A DNA stretch of 47,626 nucleotides from Gemmataceae bacterium (GCA_019694755.1 JAIBBI010000024.1:1-47626), one strand, 5' to 3'. Shown: positions 8,120 to 16,807, numbered from the stretch's first letter. Made by a program: numbers and translations. The notes: a model not told the origin generated them from the sequence alone.

Positions 8120-8708
8120 ACTTCTCCAGGGCGGAGTTCCACAACCGGCTGATGGGTTTGGGCTCCTTGCCGAGCATCTCGGCAATCTCGGCGTTGGTGT
8201 GGCCGCCGTAGAACCGCAACTCGAACACTTGATACTCTTCGGGCGTGAGCAACTGCTCCACCTTCTCGTGAAACTCGGTCCAACTCAACAACTGGGCGGG
8301 CGACATCGTCCTGGCGACGGCCAACTCTTCGAGGATGACGCTGTCGCCGTTGTCCTCGACACCGCGGAGCTTGTCGCGGCGTGCCCGTCCGGCCAAGTCC
8401 CGCAGCATCATCCGAGTCTTGAAGGCGACGAAGCCGAAGAAGTCCTTCGGCGTGGTGGGGCGGACGCCACTGTTCCACGCTACCAGCAGCTTTTCGTAGA
8501 GTCGGTTCGCGATACTGGTCACGCCGTGACGGTTTTTCAGGCTGGGAAAGTCGTAGCCGAGGATCTTGGAGATGCGGTCGCGAATGGCGTCGTATGCCAG
8601 TGCGAAGACCTGATCCCAAGCCTCCCGGTCGCCCTGCCGGGCTTTCGCGAGCAATGCGGTGAGTTCGAAATTTTGCGAAATCGAAGTCGGCGGGGCGGGC
8701 TTCGGCAT
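8088..8708 (-). CDS. ECF-type RNA polymerase sigma factor at the head of the Tad locus
   Basis: 206 aa. Region 2 (about residues 15-110) includes WDQVFALAYDAIRDRI and FFGFVAFKTRMMLRDLAGRARR. Region 4 (about 145-200) has the helix-turn-helix LLTPEEYQVFELRFYGGHTNAEIAEMLG split as usual for planctomycete ECF factors. A charged linker separates the regions. No anti-sigma gene with a transmembrane segment lies next to it. It is transcribed divergently from the Tad operon, with 88 bases between the starts, and a copy of the conserved bipartite motif (8731-8758) faces the Tad side. It is therefore a candidate regulator of that motif, but nothing in the sequence proves it. Confidence 0.9.
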   Translation of the reverse strand: MPKPAPPTSISQNFELTALLAKARQGDREAWDQVFALAYDAIRDRISKILGYDFPSLKNRHGVTSIANRLYEKLLVAWNSGVRPTTPKDFFGFVAFKTRMMLRDLAGRARRDKLRGVEDNGDSVILEELAVARTMSPAQLLSWTEFHEKVEQLLTPEEYQVFELRFYGGHTNAEIAEMLGKEPKPISRLWNSALEKFNDTIEPLEK

Positions 8709-8730
8709 GACAGCTCTCCCGAATTGCCCG

Positions 8731-8758
8731 GTCCGAACAGCGGGAACGGCGGGCTGAG
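8731..8758 (+). promoter_or_regulatory. Promoter-like motif GTCCGAAC-N13-GGCTGAG
   Basis: GTCCGAAC (8731-8738) and GGCTGAG (8752-8758) with a 13-base spacer, 38 bases before the start at 8797. It is one of seven strong copies in the window that share the same spacing and orientation toward the downstream gene. Confidence 0.75.
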
Positions 8759-8796
8759 ACTATGGGTCATTCGCCATTGTACTGCCGGAGGTCATC

Positions 8797-10011
8797 ATGT
8801 CCGATTCACGGAATTCCGTTGCGGAATCTGCCATTCCTGCGCTGCCGGTGGTCCTGATCGGGGCGGCCATTTGCCTGATCGTATTCAAGTCGATTGATCT
8901 GGGGATCGCGGGCCCGCCGGTCCGACCGGCCGAGCCGGCACGGCAGACGGGCCAAGCGCCCGACGTTACTACGGCTACAGCCTCTTCGAGGCTAGCAGAA
9001 AATGGGCGCTCGACCTCGGCTGCGCCAACCACGACTCCCCAGTTTGAGACCAAACCGACAACGCCACGCGGGTCTTCCGGCGCTAGGGATCCAGGTCCGC
9101 CGAAGTTGGGCGAATCGAGTGGGAGCCCGACGCCAACGGAGAATGGCGGGAGTTTCGGCGATGGGCCAGCGCCGAAGGTCGAAGGGACCTCTGAATCATC
9201 GAAGTCGAAGGGCAATACAGTGCCGGAGACCAAGGTGGACAGTGCAATCTCCGGATCTTCTTCCGAATCGGCAGGATCATCTACGCTGAACGGTCAACTA
9301 CCGCCGCCCGGAAGGTCTGGTGGCGAATCGGATGAGAAAAAGGAACCGGTTCTTGTGACCATGCCCAGTCGGTGTTGGGTGCCAGTGCCCGGGGAGTCTT
9401 TGCAGGTTTGGACGGATCGCGGTCTGTACGGCAATTTCCGCCTCGTTTCGGTGTCGCCCGCCGAACTGGCCGGCACATGCGACGCCGGCGTCGAGAAGTT
9501 GCTGCGACTTCCGATCAGCCAGGTTTGGGGCGTGGCATCGCGAGGTAGACTCTTCGTGCCACGCGGCGATTCGTTCGTGGACGCGGTGACGGTGTACAAG
9601 TTCGACACGGGACGCCGGAAGTTTGAGCGGGCGGACCGAGCGCCCGAGGCCGGCCGGCCGGCCGTTTTCGAGAGTGGTTTCTCCCGACTGCCCGGTCGGG
9701 TCGTTTACGATCCAAAGTCGAAGGACCTATGGATAGTCGTCTTGCTGCGAGACATACCCCAGCAGATCGACCCCGAAGACGTCGGCACGATACGCACGGC
9801 TCACCTGACTTTCACTTACGATCATGTCGCTGGGCAGTATGGCGCCGAGTCAGAGCAGCAACGGGCGGATCGCCGGCACAAAGTGCAGTCGGAGTTCCGA
9901 TCTCGGCAGTATTTCGAGCAGCTCTACCGCCAGGGCCGAAATGTGCCCTTCGATCTGTTCCTGCCTTCCGGTGTTCAGCCGCCTGCGCCGAAGGCGAACA
10001 AGGCGAACTGA
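8797..10011 (+). CDS. Membrane-anchored protein with low-complexity linker, first gene of the Tad region
   Basis: 404 aa. The ATG follows a CCGGAGGTC ribosome site. A single hydrophobic segment near residues 13-33 is followed by a long Ser/Thr/Pro/Gly-rich linker (about 38-165). The C-terminal domain (about 170-390) is of mixed character, with several Arg/Phe-rich strands and an Arg/Gln-rich helix, and the tail is KANKAN. This suggests an anchored protein whose C-terminal domain sits outside the inner membrane. I do not recognise the domain. It carries its own promoter-like motif and is separated from the pilin gene by a strong terminator hairpin, so it may be transcribed apart from the rest of the locus. 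Confidence 0.85.
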   Translation: MSDSRNSVAESAIPALPVVLIGAAICLIVFKSIDLGIAGPPVRPAEPARQTGQAPDVTTATASSRLAENGRSTSAAPTTTPQFETKPTTPRGSSGARDPGPPKLGESSGSPTPTENGGSFGDGPAPKVEGTSESSKSKGNTVPETKVDSAISGSSSESAGSSTLNGQLPPPGRSGGESDEKKEPVLVTMPSRCWVPVPGESLQVWTDRGLYGNFRLVSVSPAELAGTCDAGVEKLLRLPISQVWGVASRGRLFVPRGDSFVDAVTVYKFDTGRRKFERADRAPEAGRPAVFESGFSRLPGRVVYDPKSKDLWIVVLLRDIPQQIDPEDVGTIRTAHLTFTYDHVAGQYGAESEQQRADRRHKVQSEFRSRQYFEQLYRQGRNVPFDLFLPSGVQPPAPKANKAN

Positions 10012-10031
10012 GTCAGGTCGATGGCGTGTAA

Positions 10032-10080
10032 CAATCCAACCCTGGGCGGATCGACCATCGGTCCACCCAGGGTTGGGTTG
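10032..10080 (+). terminator. Strong terminator hairpin after the 8797-10011 gene
   Basis: The arms 10032-10050 and 10062-10080 pair over 19 bases with one G-U and one mismatch. The inner bases 10051-10054 and 10058-10061 extend the stem, leaving a 3-base loop. A TTGTTT stretch follows. It lies 20 bases after the stop codon and separates this gene from the pilin transcript. Confidence 0.8.
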
Positions 10081-10110
10081 TTGTTTGGGGAACAGGCGAC
10101 GCCTTTTTTG

Positions 10111-10138
10111 GTCCGAACGCCGGAACCGCGCGGCTGGT
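10111..10138 (+). promoter_or_regulatory. Promoter-like motif GTCCGAAC-N13-GGCTGGT
   Basis: GTCCGAAC (10111-10118) and GGCTGGT (10132-10138) with a 13-base spacer, 84 bases before the pilin start. It lies directly after the terminator at 10032-10080, as expected for a new transcription unit. Confidence 0.75.
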
Positions 10139-10222
10139 CAAGGTAGTTCGCGACGAAGACTGACAGCCGCGAAACGAGACACCCCCGTCAGTCACACACG
10201 GTTCCGCAAGGGAGATCGAAAC

Positions 10223-10414
10223 ATGACCACGACCATCCGCAAGTTCGCCCGCCGCAGCAAGGGCCTCGAAGCCCTCCAGGCCGTCCTCCTCGTCGGCGTC
10301 GCGTTCCTCATCTGCACCGGCTTGACCGCCGTGTGGAACAAGAGCAAGGCTGACGTCCAAAAGGGAGTCGACGATCTCCTTAAGAATGGTGCGGCCACGT
10401 CCCCCGCTCAGTGA
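10223..10414 (+). CDS. Flp-like type IVb pilin, major pilin candidate
   Basis: 63 aa, the usual Flp size. The ATG at 10223 follows AAGGGAGAT. A basic leader (residues 1-13) ends at Gly14, then comes LEALQAVLLVGVAFLICTGL, a hydrophobic helix, and a short charged tail. A Gly followed by a Glu-containing hydrophobic helix fits a class III prepilin signal processed by CpaA, encoded next door. The Glu is at +2 from the Gly, whereas canonical Flp pilins have it at +5, so the cleavage site is unusual. The same signal is used by the 353-aa fusion at 3334-4395. It would form the pilus fibre after export through the CpaF/TadB/TadC machine. Confidence 0.85.
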   Translation: MTTTIRKFARRSKGLEALQAVLLVGVAFLICTGLTAVWNKSKADVQKGVDDLLKNGAATSPAQ

Positions 10415-10497
10415 CCGTCGTTCGGAGGAATGAGACGCCTCGTCGCAATGATCGGCGGGGCGTCCCTTTCGACTTCACTGCTCTGGGAGACATCGCC

Positions 10498-11067
10498 ATG
10501 AACATACTCGACGCTGACACGCTCCGCGGTATGTATCGCCGGATGCTGGCCGTCCCCGCGAGTCGTCGCTGGGCGTTCGGACTGCTGATGCCGGGCTTTG
10601 CCGTCGCCATCGCCCTGCTTTGTGACGCCGACGACTCCCTGACGATGCGGTGCGTGTTGCTGCCGATGCTGACGATCGTCACGCTGACCGATCTCGCCTG
10701 GCGGCGGATTCCCAACTGGATCGTGGTGCCGTCAATGGCGTGGTCGGTCGGCATCGCAGCGGTTGCCGGGGTGCTGCCATCCGCACTTACCGGCGGCGCG
10801 ATCTGCTTTGCCGCCATGCTCGGGTTGCACCTGCTCTTCCGCGGCGGCGAGGGCGACGTGAAGCTCTTTGCCGTTATCGGAGCCGCGCTCGGCGGCTCGG
10901 CCGGGCTCGAAGCGATGCTCGCGGGCTACCTGCTGGCGGCGGCCTTCGCTGTCCTCCTGATCGCCGGCCGGCTAACGCGCCGTTCCACCGGCCCCGTGCT
11001 CGCGGGCCATTTGCCGATGGCGCCGTTCTTCAGCCTGGCAGTGCTGCTTACTGCGAGCGGAAACTGA
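10498..11067 (+). CDS. cpaA: Prepilin peptidase, CpaA/TadV family
   Basis: 189 aa, a multi-pass membrane aspartyl protease that removes pilin leader peptides. The two catalytic motifs are visible: TLTDLAWRRIPNW (first Asp in loop 1) and GGEGDVKL, the GxGD motif. At least five hydrophobic segments surround them. It lacks the N-methylation domain of PilD, which is normal for Tad systems. The ATG at 10498 follows GGGAGACATC. It is the third gene of the locus, and its substrates should be the short pilin, the TadE/TadG-like pseudopilins and possibly the 353-aa pilin fusion. Confidence 0.92.
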   Translation: MNILDADTLRGMYRRMLAVPASRRWAFGLLMPGFAVAIALLCDADDSLTMRCVLLPMLTIVTLTDLAWRRIPNWIVVPSMAWSVGIAAVAGVLPSALTGGAICFAAMLGLHLLFRGGEGDVKLFAVIGAALGGSAGLEAMLAGYLLAAAFAVLLIAGRLTRRSTGPVLAGHLPMAPFFSLAVLLTASGN

Positions 11068-11080
11068 GGGAGTCATACCA

Positions 11081-11242
11081 ATGAACCGCCGACCTGTTCG
11101 TCGCGCTCATGCGTCGTTCGACATGGTGCTCTGCACCGCGGCCCTGCTGCCGATCGCCGCCGGACTGTACGCCATCGTGAAGTCATGCCTGGCCGGCTAC
11201 TTTCAGATCCTTGGCGCCACCATCGGTTGGCCGCTGATGTGA
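11081..11242 (+). CDS. Very small membrane protein, 53 aa, in the Tad operon
   Basis: The ATG at 11081 has GAGGGAG upstream and sits 13 bases after the cpaA stop. The TGA at 11242 lies 17 bases before the next gene. The protein has a basic N-terminus (NRRPVRRAHAS) and then a hydrophobic stretch covering about residues 14-31, with a second hydrophobic C-terminal patch. The tight spacing on both sides and a good ribosome site argue for a real gene. It may be a minor pilin or an inner-membrane accessory; no family is recognised. Confidence 0.65.
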   Translation: MNRRPVRRAHASFDMVLCTAALLPIAAGLYAIVKSCLAGYFQILGATIGWPLM

Positions 11243-11259
11243 CTTACCGGAGGTATCCC

Positions 11260-11919
11260 ATGCGCCGCTATTTTCACTGGTCTGCCGAGCGAGGCGTTTC
11301 CTACTCGCTGCCGTTCGCGATGATCATTCCGTTCTACCTCACCTTCATGGCGATGACGGTGGAGATCGCGTTTCTACTGCAGGCGAAGCTCGGGGCGATG
11401 GCGGCGGCGCAGTCGGCCGTGCGGGCCGCTAAGGTCTGGCAGTCGGCGCAGCCGGCCACGCTCGCCGAGGCGCGGATTCGCCAGGCCGCATTCACGACAC
11501 TTGCGGCGTTCGTCGGCGGGCGGCAGAGCGAAATCAACGCCGCCGGGCCCATTCCTTCCGACGCCGAGGCGGGGGCAGACGACTACGCCGCCGCCAGCAA
11601 CCTCGCGCTGCAATCCCGCGCGGTGGACGCGGAGTTTCTCCGCCGCAAGTACCGCCACGGCGCGGCGCGGACGGAGCTGCAACTGGAAATGCCGAAGTCC
11701 GACCCGCGCGGAATGATCACAGTCACAATCAAGTTCCGCGCACCGCTGTACGTACCCCTGGCGTCGCGGTTTCTGGATCCCGACAGGCGGGCGCCCTTCG
11801 AGTATCCGCTGACGGCGTCGGCCACGCTGCCCGCCGACGGTCCGGTGAGCCGGGATGGCAAGCTGGGAATTGACTACGGATCCGACTTACTAGAGCGCTC
11901 ACGGGAGACCTCGCCATGA
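11260..11919 (+). CDS. TadE-like pseudopilin
   Basis: 219 aa. The ATG at 11260 follows CCGGAGGT. The N-terminus has a short basic leader and a hydrophobic helix (YSLPFAMIIPFYLTFMAMTVEI, about residues 15-36 in two runs), then an amphipathic helix rich in Ala/Gln. This matches TadE/TadF pseudopilins, with ERG just before the helix as a possible CpaA site. The remainder is a mixed extracytoplasmic domain. It overlaps the next gene by 4 bases (ATGA), so the two are translationally coupled. The family assignment rests on the N-terminal pattern and locus position. Confidence 0.75.
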   Translation: MRRYFHWSAERGVSYSLPFAMIIPFYLTFMAMTVEIAFLLQAKLGAMAAAQSAVRAAKVWQSAQPATLAEARIRQAAFTTLAAFVGGRQSEINAAGPIPSDAEAGADDYAAASNLALQSRAVDAEFLRRKYRHGAARTELQLEMPKSDPRGMITVTIKFRAPLYVPLASRFLDPDRRAPFEYPLTASATLPADGPVSRDGKLGIDYGSDLLERSRETSP

Positions 11920-13442
11920 TCCTTCAATCACCTCGACGATCGGGCAACATTCTGCTGATCTCGATCTTTCCATTTTTGGCGCTGCTCATGCTGATCGCGT
12001 TGCAGGTCAACACGGCTCGCCTGGTTACCAGCCGGGTCATGGCGCAACACGCGGCCGACGCCGCCGCCCATGCAGCCGCACTGGAGATGGCCCGGGCCAT
12101 GAACGCCATCACGGCGTTGCAGCACTTAATTGGCCAGCTCAATGCCCTGGGCGCGTTGGTCATGAGCTTCGGCGGGGTAGAGCTGGAAGAAGGCAAGATC
12201 TTCCCTCTCAACAACGGCTCCCTTCGACGTGCCTACGCCGACGCGCTCAGGTATGGCACGACCGTCCACCCGGTTGTCGGCTACGAGCTCCTCAGAGAAT
12301 CGAAAAGCGCGTCCGGCGCATCGATCGGCCGGTCGCGGCGCCGACTGCAAGAGGTCATGACCTGGGCCTACCGGGTCCACGCGGCCGGGGGCGTGCTCGC
12401 GACCGAGCCCGTGCTTTACAAGTTCCGCGGAGTCGGGATCCGCCTGGTCAATGCCGCCGTCACCATAGAGAAAAACGTCGTCTTCGAGTGGAAGGTGCTC
12501 GCGACGATGGAACAATTGGCCAAGCACGTGTTCCTGCCCCTCAAGCACATCAGCAACCCGACGATCATACCGTACCTGCACGACTACTCGATCCGATGGG
12601 CGGAGGACGCGCCGGTACGGGCGGCGGCCGCCGCCCGCGAAGTCGCTCGGACGTACGGTGATATCGACAGCACCCTTTTCCCGGCGGTCGACGGTCGGCC
12701 CGCGCTGCGGTTGCCGATCGAACACGAGCCGCAGCTTTTTCACAACAGCCCCTACCTGGAGCAGTCGCAGATGGTCCGGGCGACGACGCCCTGGGTGCAA
12801 TACTATCGACCGCCCATCCTCAGCTTCAGTCGCCAGATTCTGCCGCTCTCGCGGTTTGCCCGGTTCTATCACGAGGAATCAAACGGGTTCACGCTGAAGA
12901 TGGCCGTCTGGAAGTCGAAGGAACTGAACCTCAAAAATGTGATCCCCGGCGGCAGGCCGACCCGGTTGTTCCGACTGATCGGCACCGACCCCGGAGTCGC
13001 CGACAAGGGCAGGGAGATATGGAACGTCCAGGCCGGCTCGGCCCGGGCCGACGAACTGTTCTGCATCCTTGGCTTCGCCCGGCACGCGCCGGTCAGCGTG
13101 ATGGGGTATCCGGCCTTCCCGCAGACACAACCGGACGGCATCGCCGGCTCGGCTCAGGCCATGATCTACAACGCCAATCCGCAAAATGGCGCGACACGGA
13201 GCCGCTGGCAGCCCGTCGCGGGCTGGGACACGCTCAACTGGGAAAATGAGGTCCCGGAATTCCAATGGGGCAAGGACTACGGCAAGAACGAGAACGTGCC
13301 GCAGCCGCGAGTCTTCCTCAACTGGCAGGTGAAACTCGTGCCGATGACCCGACTGAAGGACGCGGCCGGTACGCAGAGCAGTCAGCTCAACCGCATCCTG
13401 GGGCGGACGATCGCCGACCGCGGCATTGCCAACCTGCACTGA
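11916..13442 (+). CDS. TadG-like pilus assembly protein
   Basis: 508 aa. The N-terminus (RRSGNILLISIFPFLALLMLIALQVNTARL) and the following Ala-rich helix (HAADAAAHAAALEMARAMNA) are typical of the TadG/Flp assembly N-terminal region, where the long helix follows the membrane anchor. The remaining roughly 420 residues are extracytoplasmic and unassigned; no von Willebrand factor A MIDAS motif of the kind some TadG proteins have is visible. It starts inside the stop of the TadE-like gene. It is inferred to act as a minor pilin or priming component. Confidence 0.75.
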   Translation: MILQSPRRSGNILLISIFPFLALLMLIALQVNTARLVTSRVMAQHAADAAAHAAALEMARAMNAITALQHLIGQLNALGALVMSFGGVELEEGKIFPLNNGSLRRAYADALRYGTTVHPVVGYELLRESKSASGASIGRSRRRLQEVMTWAYRVHAAGGVLATEPVLYKFRGVGIRLVNAAVTIEKNVVFEWKVLATMEQLAKHVFLPLKHISNPTIIPYLHDYSIRWAEDAPVRAAAAAREVARTYGDIDSTLFPAVDGRPALRLPIEHEPQLFHNSPYLEQSQMVRATTPWVQYYRPPILSFSRQILPLSRFARFYHEESNGFTLKMAVWKSKELNLKNVIPGGRPTRLFRLIGTDPGVADKGREIWNVQAGSARADELFCILGFARHAPVSVMGYPAFPQTQPDGIAGSAQAMIYNANPQNGATRSRWQPVAGWDTLNWENEVPEFQWGKDYGKNENVPQPRVFLNWQVKLVPMTRLKDAAGTQSSQLNRILGRTIADRGIANLH

Positions 13443-13458
13443 TAACGGAGGCCCTTCC

Positions 13459-14178
13459 ATGTTAATACGACAGCAACCACCGCGCCGGGCCGCCGCCGCC
13501 CTCGAGTTTGTTCTCGTGTTCCCACTACTGATGACCTTGACCGTCACCGGATGGTGGGCCGCGCATCTCGGCTTCGTAAAACTCGGCACACTCATCGACG
13601 CGCAATCCCAGGCGTGGACAAACCGAGTGCAGGCGGAGCCCGGAACGCCCTTCGACATCCGACAGCCGTCGCTCGACAGCCAGGTGAAAGTCGAGATCCG
13701 CAGGGAATCAACCATTGCCCCGCCGTTCAAGCTCGTGGGGCCGATGGTGGCTGTCACCGAGGAAATCAACTGCGAAAGGACCTGGGACGCGACCGATTTT
13801 CCATTTCCCCGACTGCCTGAGCGGATCCACCCGCACACCCTTCAGCTCGTGGCCTTCGCGGAGTTGATCCCGGTGATTGCGAGGTTCGCCCCAGGCATGG
13901 CAGGGTACGCGGCATTGGACCCGTGGAGTAATCCCGAGCTGGTCCGCTACGTGCCGGAGGGACTCATTTTCCTGGTTGGAAGGGTCCAGGCCCTCGTCAC
14001 AATCGCAGGATCGACGCCCGCGCTCGCGGCCGCCATTGGCCCACTTGCGGCGGCCGAGGCAAAGGCGATTGCTTCGCTCAACTTCGGGCTGGCCGCCCAT
14101 TACGCCGACGAGATCCGTGTCGTCGTCACGGCATTGCGCGCCGTCCCCGACCTCATCCGGGCCGGCAGGCCGGAATAG
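13459..14178 (+). CDS. TadE-family pseudopilin
   Basis: 239 aa. The ATG at 13459 follows AACGGAGG, 16 bases after the upstream stop. Residues 9-30 read RRAAAALEFVLVFPLLMTLTVT, the classical TadE motif: Arg-rich leader, Ala/Ala cleavage context, then a Glu-Phe-containing hydrophobic helix ending in FPLL. The rest is a mixed domain with an Ala-rich helical C-terminus. It is the last gene before a new promoter-like motif at 14208. Confidence 0.85.
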   Translation: MLIRQQPPRRAAAALEFVLVFPLLMTLTVTGWWAAHLGFVKLGTLIDAQSQAWTNRVQAEPGTPFDIRQPSLDSQVKVEIRRESTIAPPFKLVGPMVAVTEEINCERTWDATDFPFPRLPERIHPHTLQLVAFAELIPVIARFAPGMAGYAALDPWSNPELVRYVPEGLIFLVGRVQALVTIAGSTPALAAAIGPLAAAEAKAIASLNFGLAAHYADEIRVVVTALRAVPDLIRAGRPE

Positions 14179-14207
14179 GTACCCGGCGAGTTGTCGTCCT
14201 TCTTACT

Positions 14208-14235
14208 GTCCGAACGTCCGTGACTCACGGCTGGG
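14208..14235 (+). promoter_or_regulatory. Promoter-like motif GTCCGAAC-N13-GGCTGGG
   Basis: GTCCGAAC (14208-14215) and GGCTGGG (14229-14235) with a 13-base spacer, 29 bases before the GTG start of the CpaB gene. It divides the Tad locus into a pilin/pseudopilin unit and a machinery unit. Confidence 0.75.
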
Positions 14236-14264
14236 ATTCTCGTGAACCACGAGGAGGCCGGATC

Positions 14265-14855
14265 GTGAATGCGTATCGCTGGTTAATTCCGTTGGGACTC
14301 GGACTCGTTGCGGGCGTATCGCACTACTTCGTCCTCAAAGGCGCGACCCGCACCGTTGCCGTGCTCGTGGCAGCCGACAACCTCAAGCCCGGCGAGTTGC
14401 TCACCGAAGATCGCGCGACCATTATCACGATTCGGCTCGACGGACCGCCTCAATACCTCGATTCGCACATCCCGGTCGATGGCCGCCACTCCTTTTTTGA
14501 ATTTCCACTTCGACGGGCGATCGGCAAAGGCGAGCCAATTCTGCGGGCGGATGTTGCTGTCACCGCTCAGCGCATCGACCTGCGCGACGGTGAGTCGCCG
14601 GTCCGGCTTGCCGTGGGACACAGCAGCAGGCTGCCGGAGAAACTTGATGTCGGCATGTCGCTGAAGCTACGGCACTCCCACTCCGGCGTTCATGGTCCGT
14701 ATCGTCTTCTCGGCATCACGGGGTCGGAGGTTGCCTGTACCGTGATCCTCGCCGTGCCGGACGGCGACCCGCTCGTCACCAAGTTGCCCGACGAGCGAAA
14801 GCAGTTCGCCGCCGGCATTGCCTCCGTCGAAATCGCGAAACCTCGTCAGCGCTAG
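14265..14855 (+). CDS. cpaB: CpaB/RcpC-like SAF-domain protein
   Basis: 196 aa from a GTG at 14265, chosen because GAGGAGGCCG sits 8 bases upstream and the promoter-like motif ends 29 bases before it. An N-terminal transmembrane helix (about residues 5-25) is followed by a SAF domain (about 30-100): VAVLVAADNLKPGELLTEDRA and a later RRAIGKGEPILRADV, the typical pattern of CpaB. The C-terminal part is a beta-rich domain. CpaB works in the periplasm with the secretin, which is not encoded in this window. Confidence 0.85.
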   Translation: MNAYRWLIPLGLGLVAGVSHYFVLKGATRTVAVLVAADNLKPGELLTEDRATIITIRLDGPPQYLDSHIPVDGRHSFFEFPLRRAIGKGEPILRADVAVTAQRIDLRDGESPVRLAVGHSSRLPEKLDVGMSLKLRHSHSGVHGPYRLLGITGSEVACTVILAVPDGDPLVTKLPDERKQFAAGIASVEIAKPRQR

Positions 14856-14865
14856 GAGCGCTTCC

Positions 14866-16800
14866 ATGCGACTGGAATACGTCAACACGATCACGGGCAA
14901 GTCCGGCGCACGCGATCTGCCACCGATGCTCAACCCCGTATGGATCGGCAACCATCCCGGCAGCCATCTGGTCCTCGACAGTCCCTACCTGGGGCCCGAG
15001 ACCGGCGTCTTCGACAACGACGTATCCGGGGGCGACGGCTGGCGATTCTGGAATCGCAACGGCAAGCCGATCAAGGTCGGCGACGCCCTGCTGACAGACC
15101 GCGATCAGTTCGTTCGGCTGACGCAGCCCCGGGTGCAGATCGAGTGCTGGCCGTACGTCGTCACCGCCCTGCTGACTCCCGAGGAATGGGTCACGGAGGC
15201 CGACGGCGCGCGCCGACTGGACCGGGCCTGCGCGGATGTCGTGCGACAGGTTCACCGCGAGTTGGTCGAGCTGCACCCCAATGATCCGGCCGACCGCAAC
15301 GAGTGGCTTAAGGACGGATACATTCACGACCTCGAGAGCCAGATCCTGGAGTTGGTAGCCCGTCGACCGGACTTCCCGGGCGACGATTTGGGTCACACGG
15401 AGCTTGGCGACCATCTCGCCGGGGTAGCGGTGCGTTCCGCACTGGTCCGGCAACTGCTCGCACGGACGGAAACGGGCACGGCGGCACTTCGGGCGACCGA
15501 CTCCTGGGGCCGGATGCGGATCGCCCTCCCGGAAGCCGAGGCCGACCTAGACCGGCTGGCGGCCGACGCGGCGCGAGCCCTGGGGCTCGACTCGCACGCC
15601 GACATCTCCCGCCAAATGACAAGCGTCGACGACGAGTTCTGGGCGTACTGGAATACGCTGCTCACCCGCCGCGAGTCACTGCCTCCTCAACTGTGCCGGT
15701 ATCTTGCACTGCGGCGTGTGAAGGAGGAGATCAAGGACATATGGTTTGGCTTCGGTCCGCTCGAAGAGTTGCTGAAGGACCCGTGCGTCAATGAGATCAT
15801 GATCGTCGATGCGGACCACATTTTTGTTGAGAAGTCCGGGCACATCGAGAACTCCGGCCGGCGGTTCCTCACCGATCCGCTCACTGTCATCCAGCGGATC
15901 ATGGCCCGGGCGAATCGGCAGATCAACACCGCCCAACCGATGGCCGATGCGCGGATGCCCGACGGTAGTCGGGTCAACGCCGTTATCGAGCCACTCGCCC
16001 TGAAAGGGCCTTGCCTGACCATTCGCCGGTTCCCGACGCACCGCGTCACGATCGAGGATCTGGTGCAACGGCTCGACTCGCTCACGCCGGCGGCGAGCGA
16101 GTTTCTCCGCGTCGCGGTTGCCAACCGGCGGAACATCATCATCGCTGGCGGGACCGGCACAGGCAAGACGACGATGCTCAACTGCCTAAGCGCGTTCATC
16201 CCCGATAAGGAGCGAATCGTCACCATCGAGGACACGGCCGAATTGCAGATCCAGAAAGAGCACGTCGTCACGCTGCAGGGCCGGCAGAGCAACTCGGAGG
16301 GGGCCGGCGCGGTCAGCATCCGGGATCTCGTGAAGAACGCACTCCGCATGCGGCCGGACCGGATCGTCGTCGGCGAGTGTCGCGGCGGCGAGGCGATCGA
16401 CATGCTCCAGGCGATGAACACCGGCCACGACGGTTCGATGACCACGCTGCACGCCAACACGCCCGCGGGTGTGATCCGCCGGCTCGAAGTACTCGTGCAG
16501 CAGAACACGGACAGCACGCTCCCGGTAGAGTCGATCCATGCCCAGATCGCCTCAGCTGTGGATTTGGTTGTCCAACTGGGCATCGTCCTCGGCTCAGGAA
16601 CGAAACGGAAGGTGGTGACGGAGATCACCGAGGTCGGTGTCACCGGCACGGGGCGGCTGCGGCTCGTGCCGCTGTTTCGCCGGGACGAGGGCGAGCCGCT
16701 TCGCCCGACCGGCTGCCTGCCGTCGTTCCTGCCCGAACTGATCGCCACCGGGCTGGTACGCGATGCGGTCGACTTCGTCCGCGCTGTCGAAGAGACGTGA
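14866..16800 (+). CDS. cpaF: CpaF/TadA ATPase with an N-terminal FHA-like domain
   Basis: 644 aa, much longer than the 370-450 aa typical of CpaF. About residues 20-95 resemble a forkhead-associated fold: WIGNHPGSHLVL, then RFWNRNGKPIKVGDALLT. A helical region (100-290) leads to the VirB11-type ATPase core: Walker A GGTGTGKTT (428-436), Asp box IVTIEDTAEL, Walker B RIVVGECRGGEA (from 499), and His box GHDGSMTTLHANTP. It energises pilus assembly through TadB and TadC, encoded just downstream. The FHA-like segment lacks a clear SxxH pair, so binding of phosphothreonine is uncertain; the ATPase call is firm. Confidence 0.95.
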   Translation: MRLEYVNTITGKSGARDLPPMLNPVWIGNHPGSHLVLDSPYLGPETGVFDNDVSGGDGWRFWNRNGKPIKVGDALLTDRDQFVRLTQPRVQIECWPYVVTALLTPEEWVTEADGARRLDRACADVVRQVHRELVELHPNDPADRNEWLKDGYIHDLESQILELVARRPDFPGDDLGHTELGDHLAGVAVRSALVRQLLARTETGTAALRATDSWGRMRIALPEAEADLDRLAADAARALGLDSHADISRQMTSVDDEFWAYWNTLLTRRESLPPQLCRYLALRRVKEEIKDIWFGFGPLEELLKDPCVNEIMIVDADHIFVEKSGHIENSGRRFLTDPLTVIQRIMARANRQINTAQPMADARMPDGSRVNAVIEPLALKGPCLTIRRFPTHRVTIEDLVQRLDSLTPAASEFLRVAVANRRNIIIAGGTGTGKTTMLNCLSAFIPDKERIVTIEDTAELQIQKEHVVTLQGRQSNSEGAGAVSIRDLVKNALRMRPDRIVVGECRGGEAIDMLQAMNTGHDGSMTTLHANTPAGVIRRLEVLVQQNTDSTLPVESIHAQIASAVDLVVQLGIVLGSGTKRKVVTEITEVGVTGTGRLRLVPLFRRDEGEPLRPTGCLPSFLPELIATGLVRDAVDFVRAVEET

Positions 16801-16807
16801 GGATACC

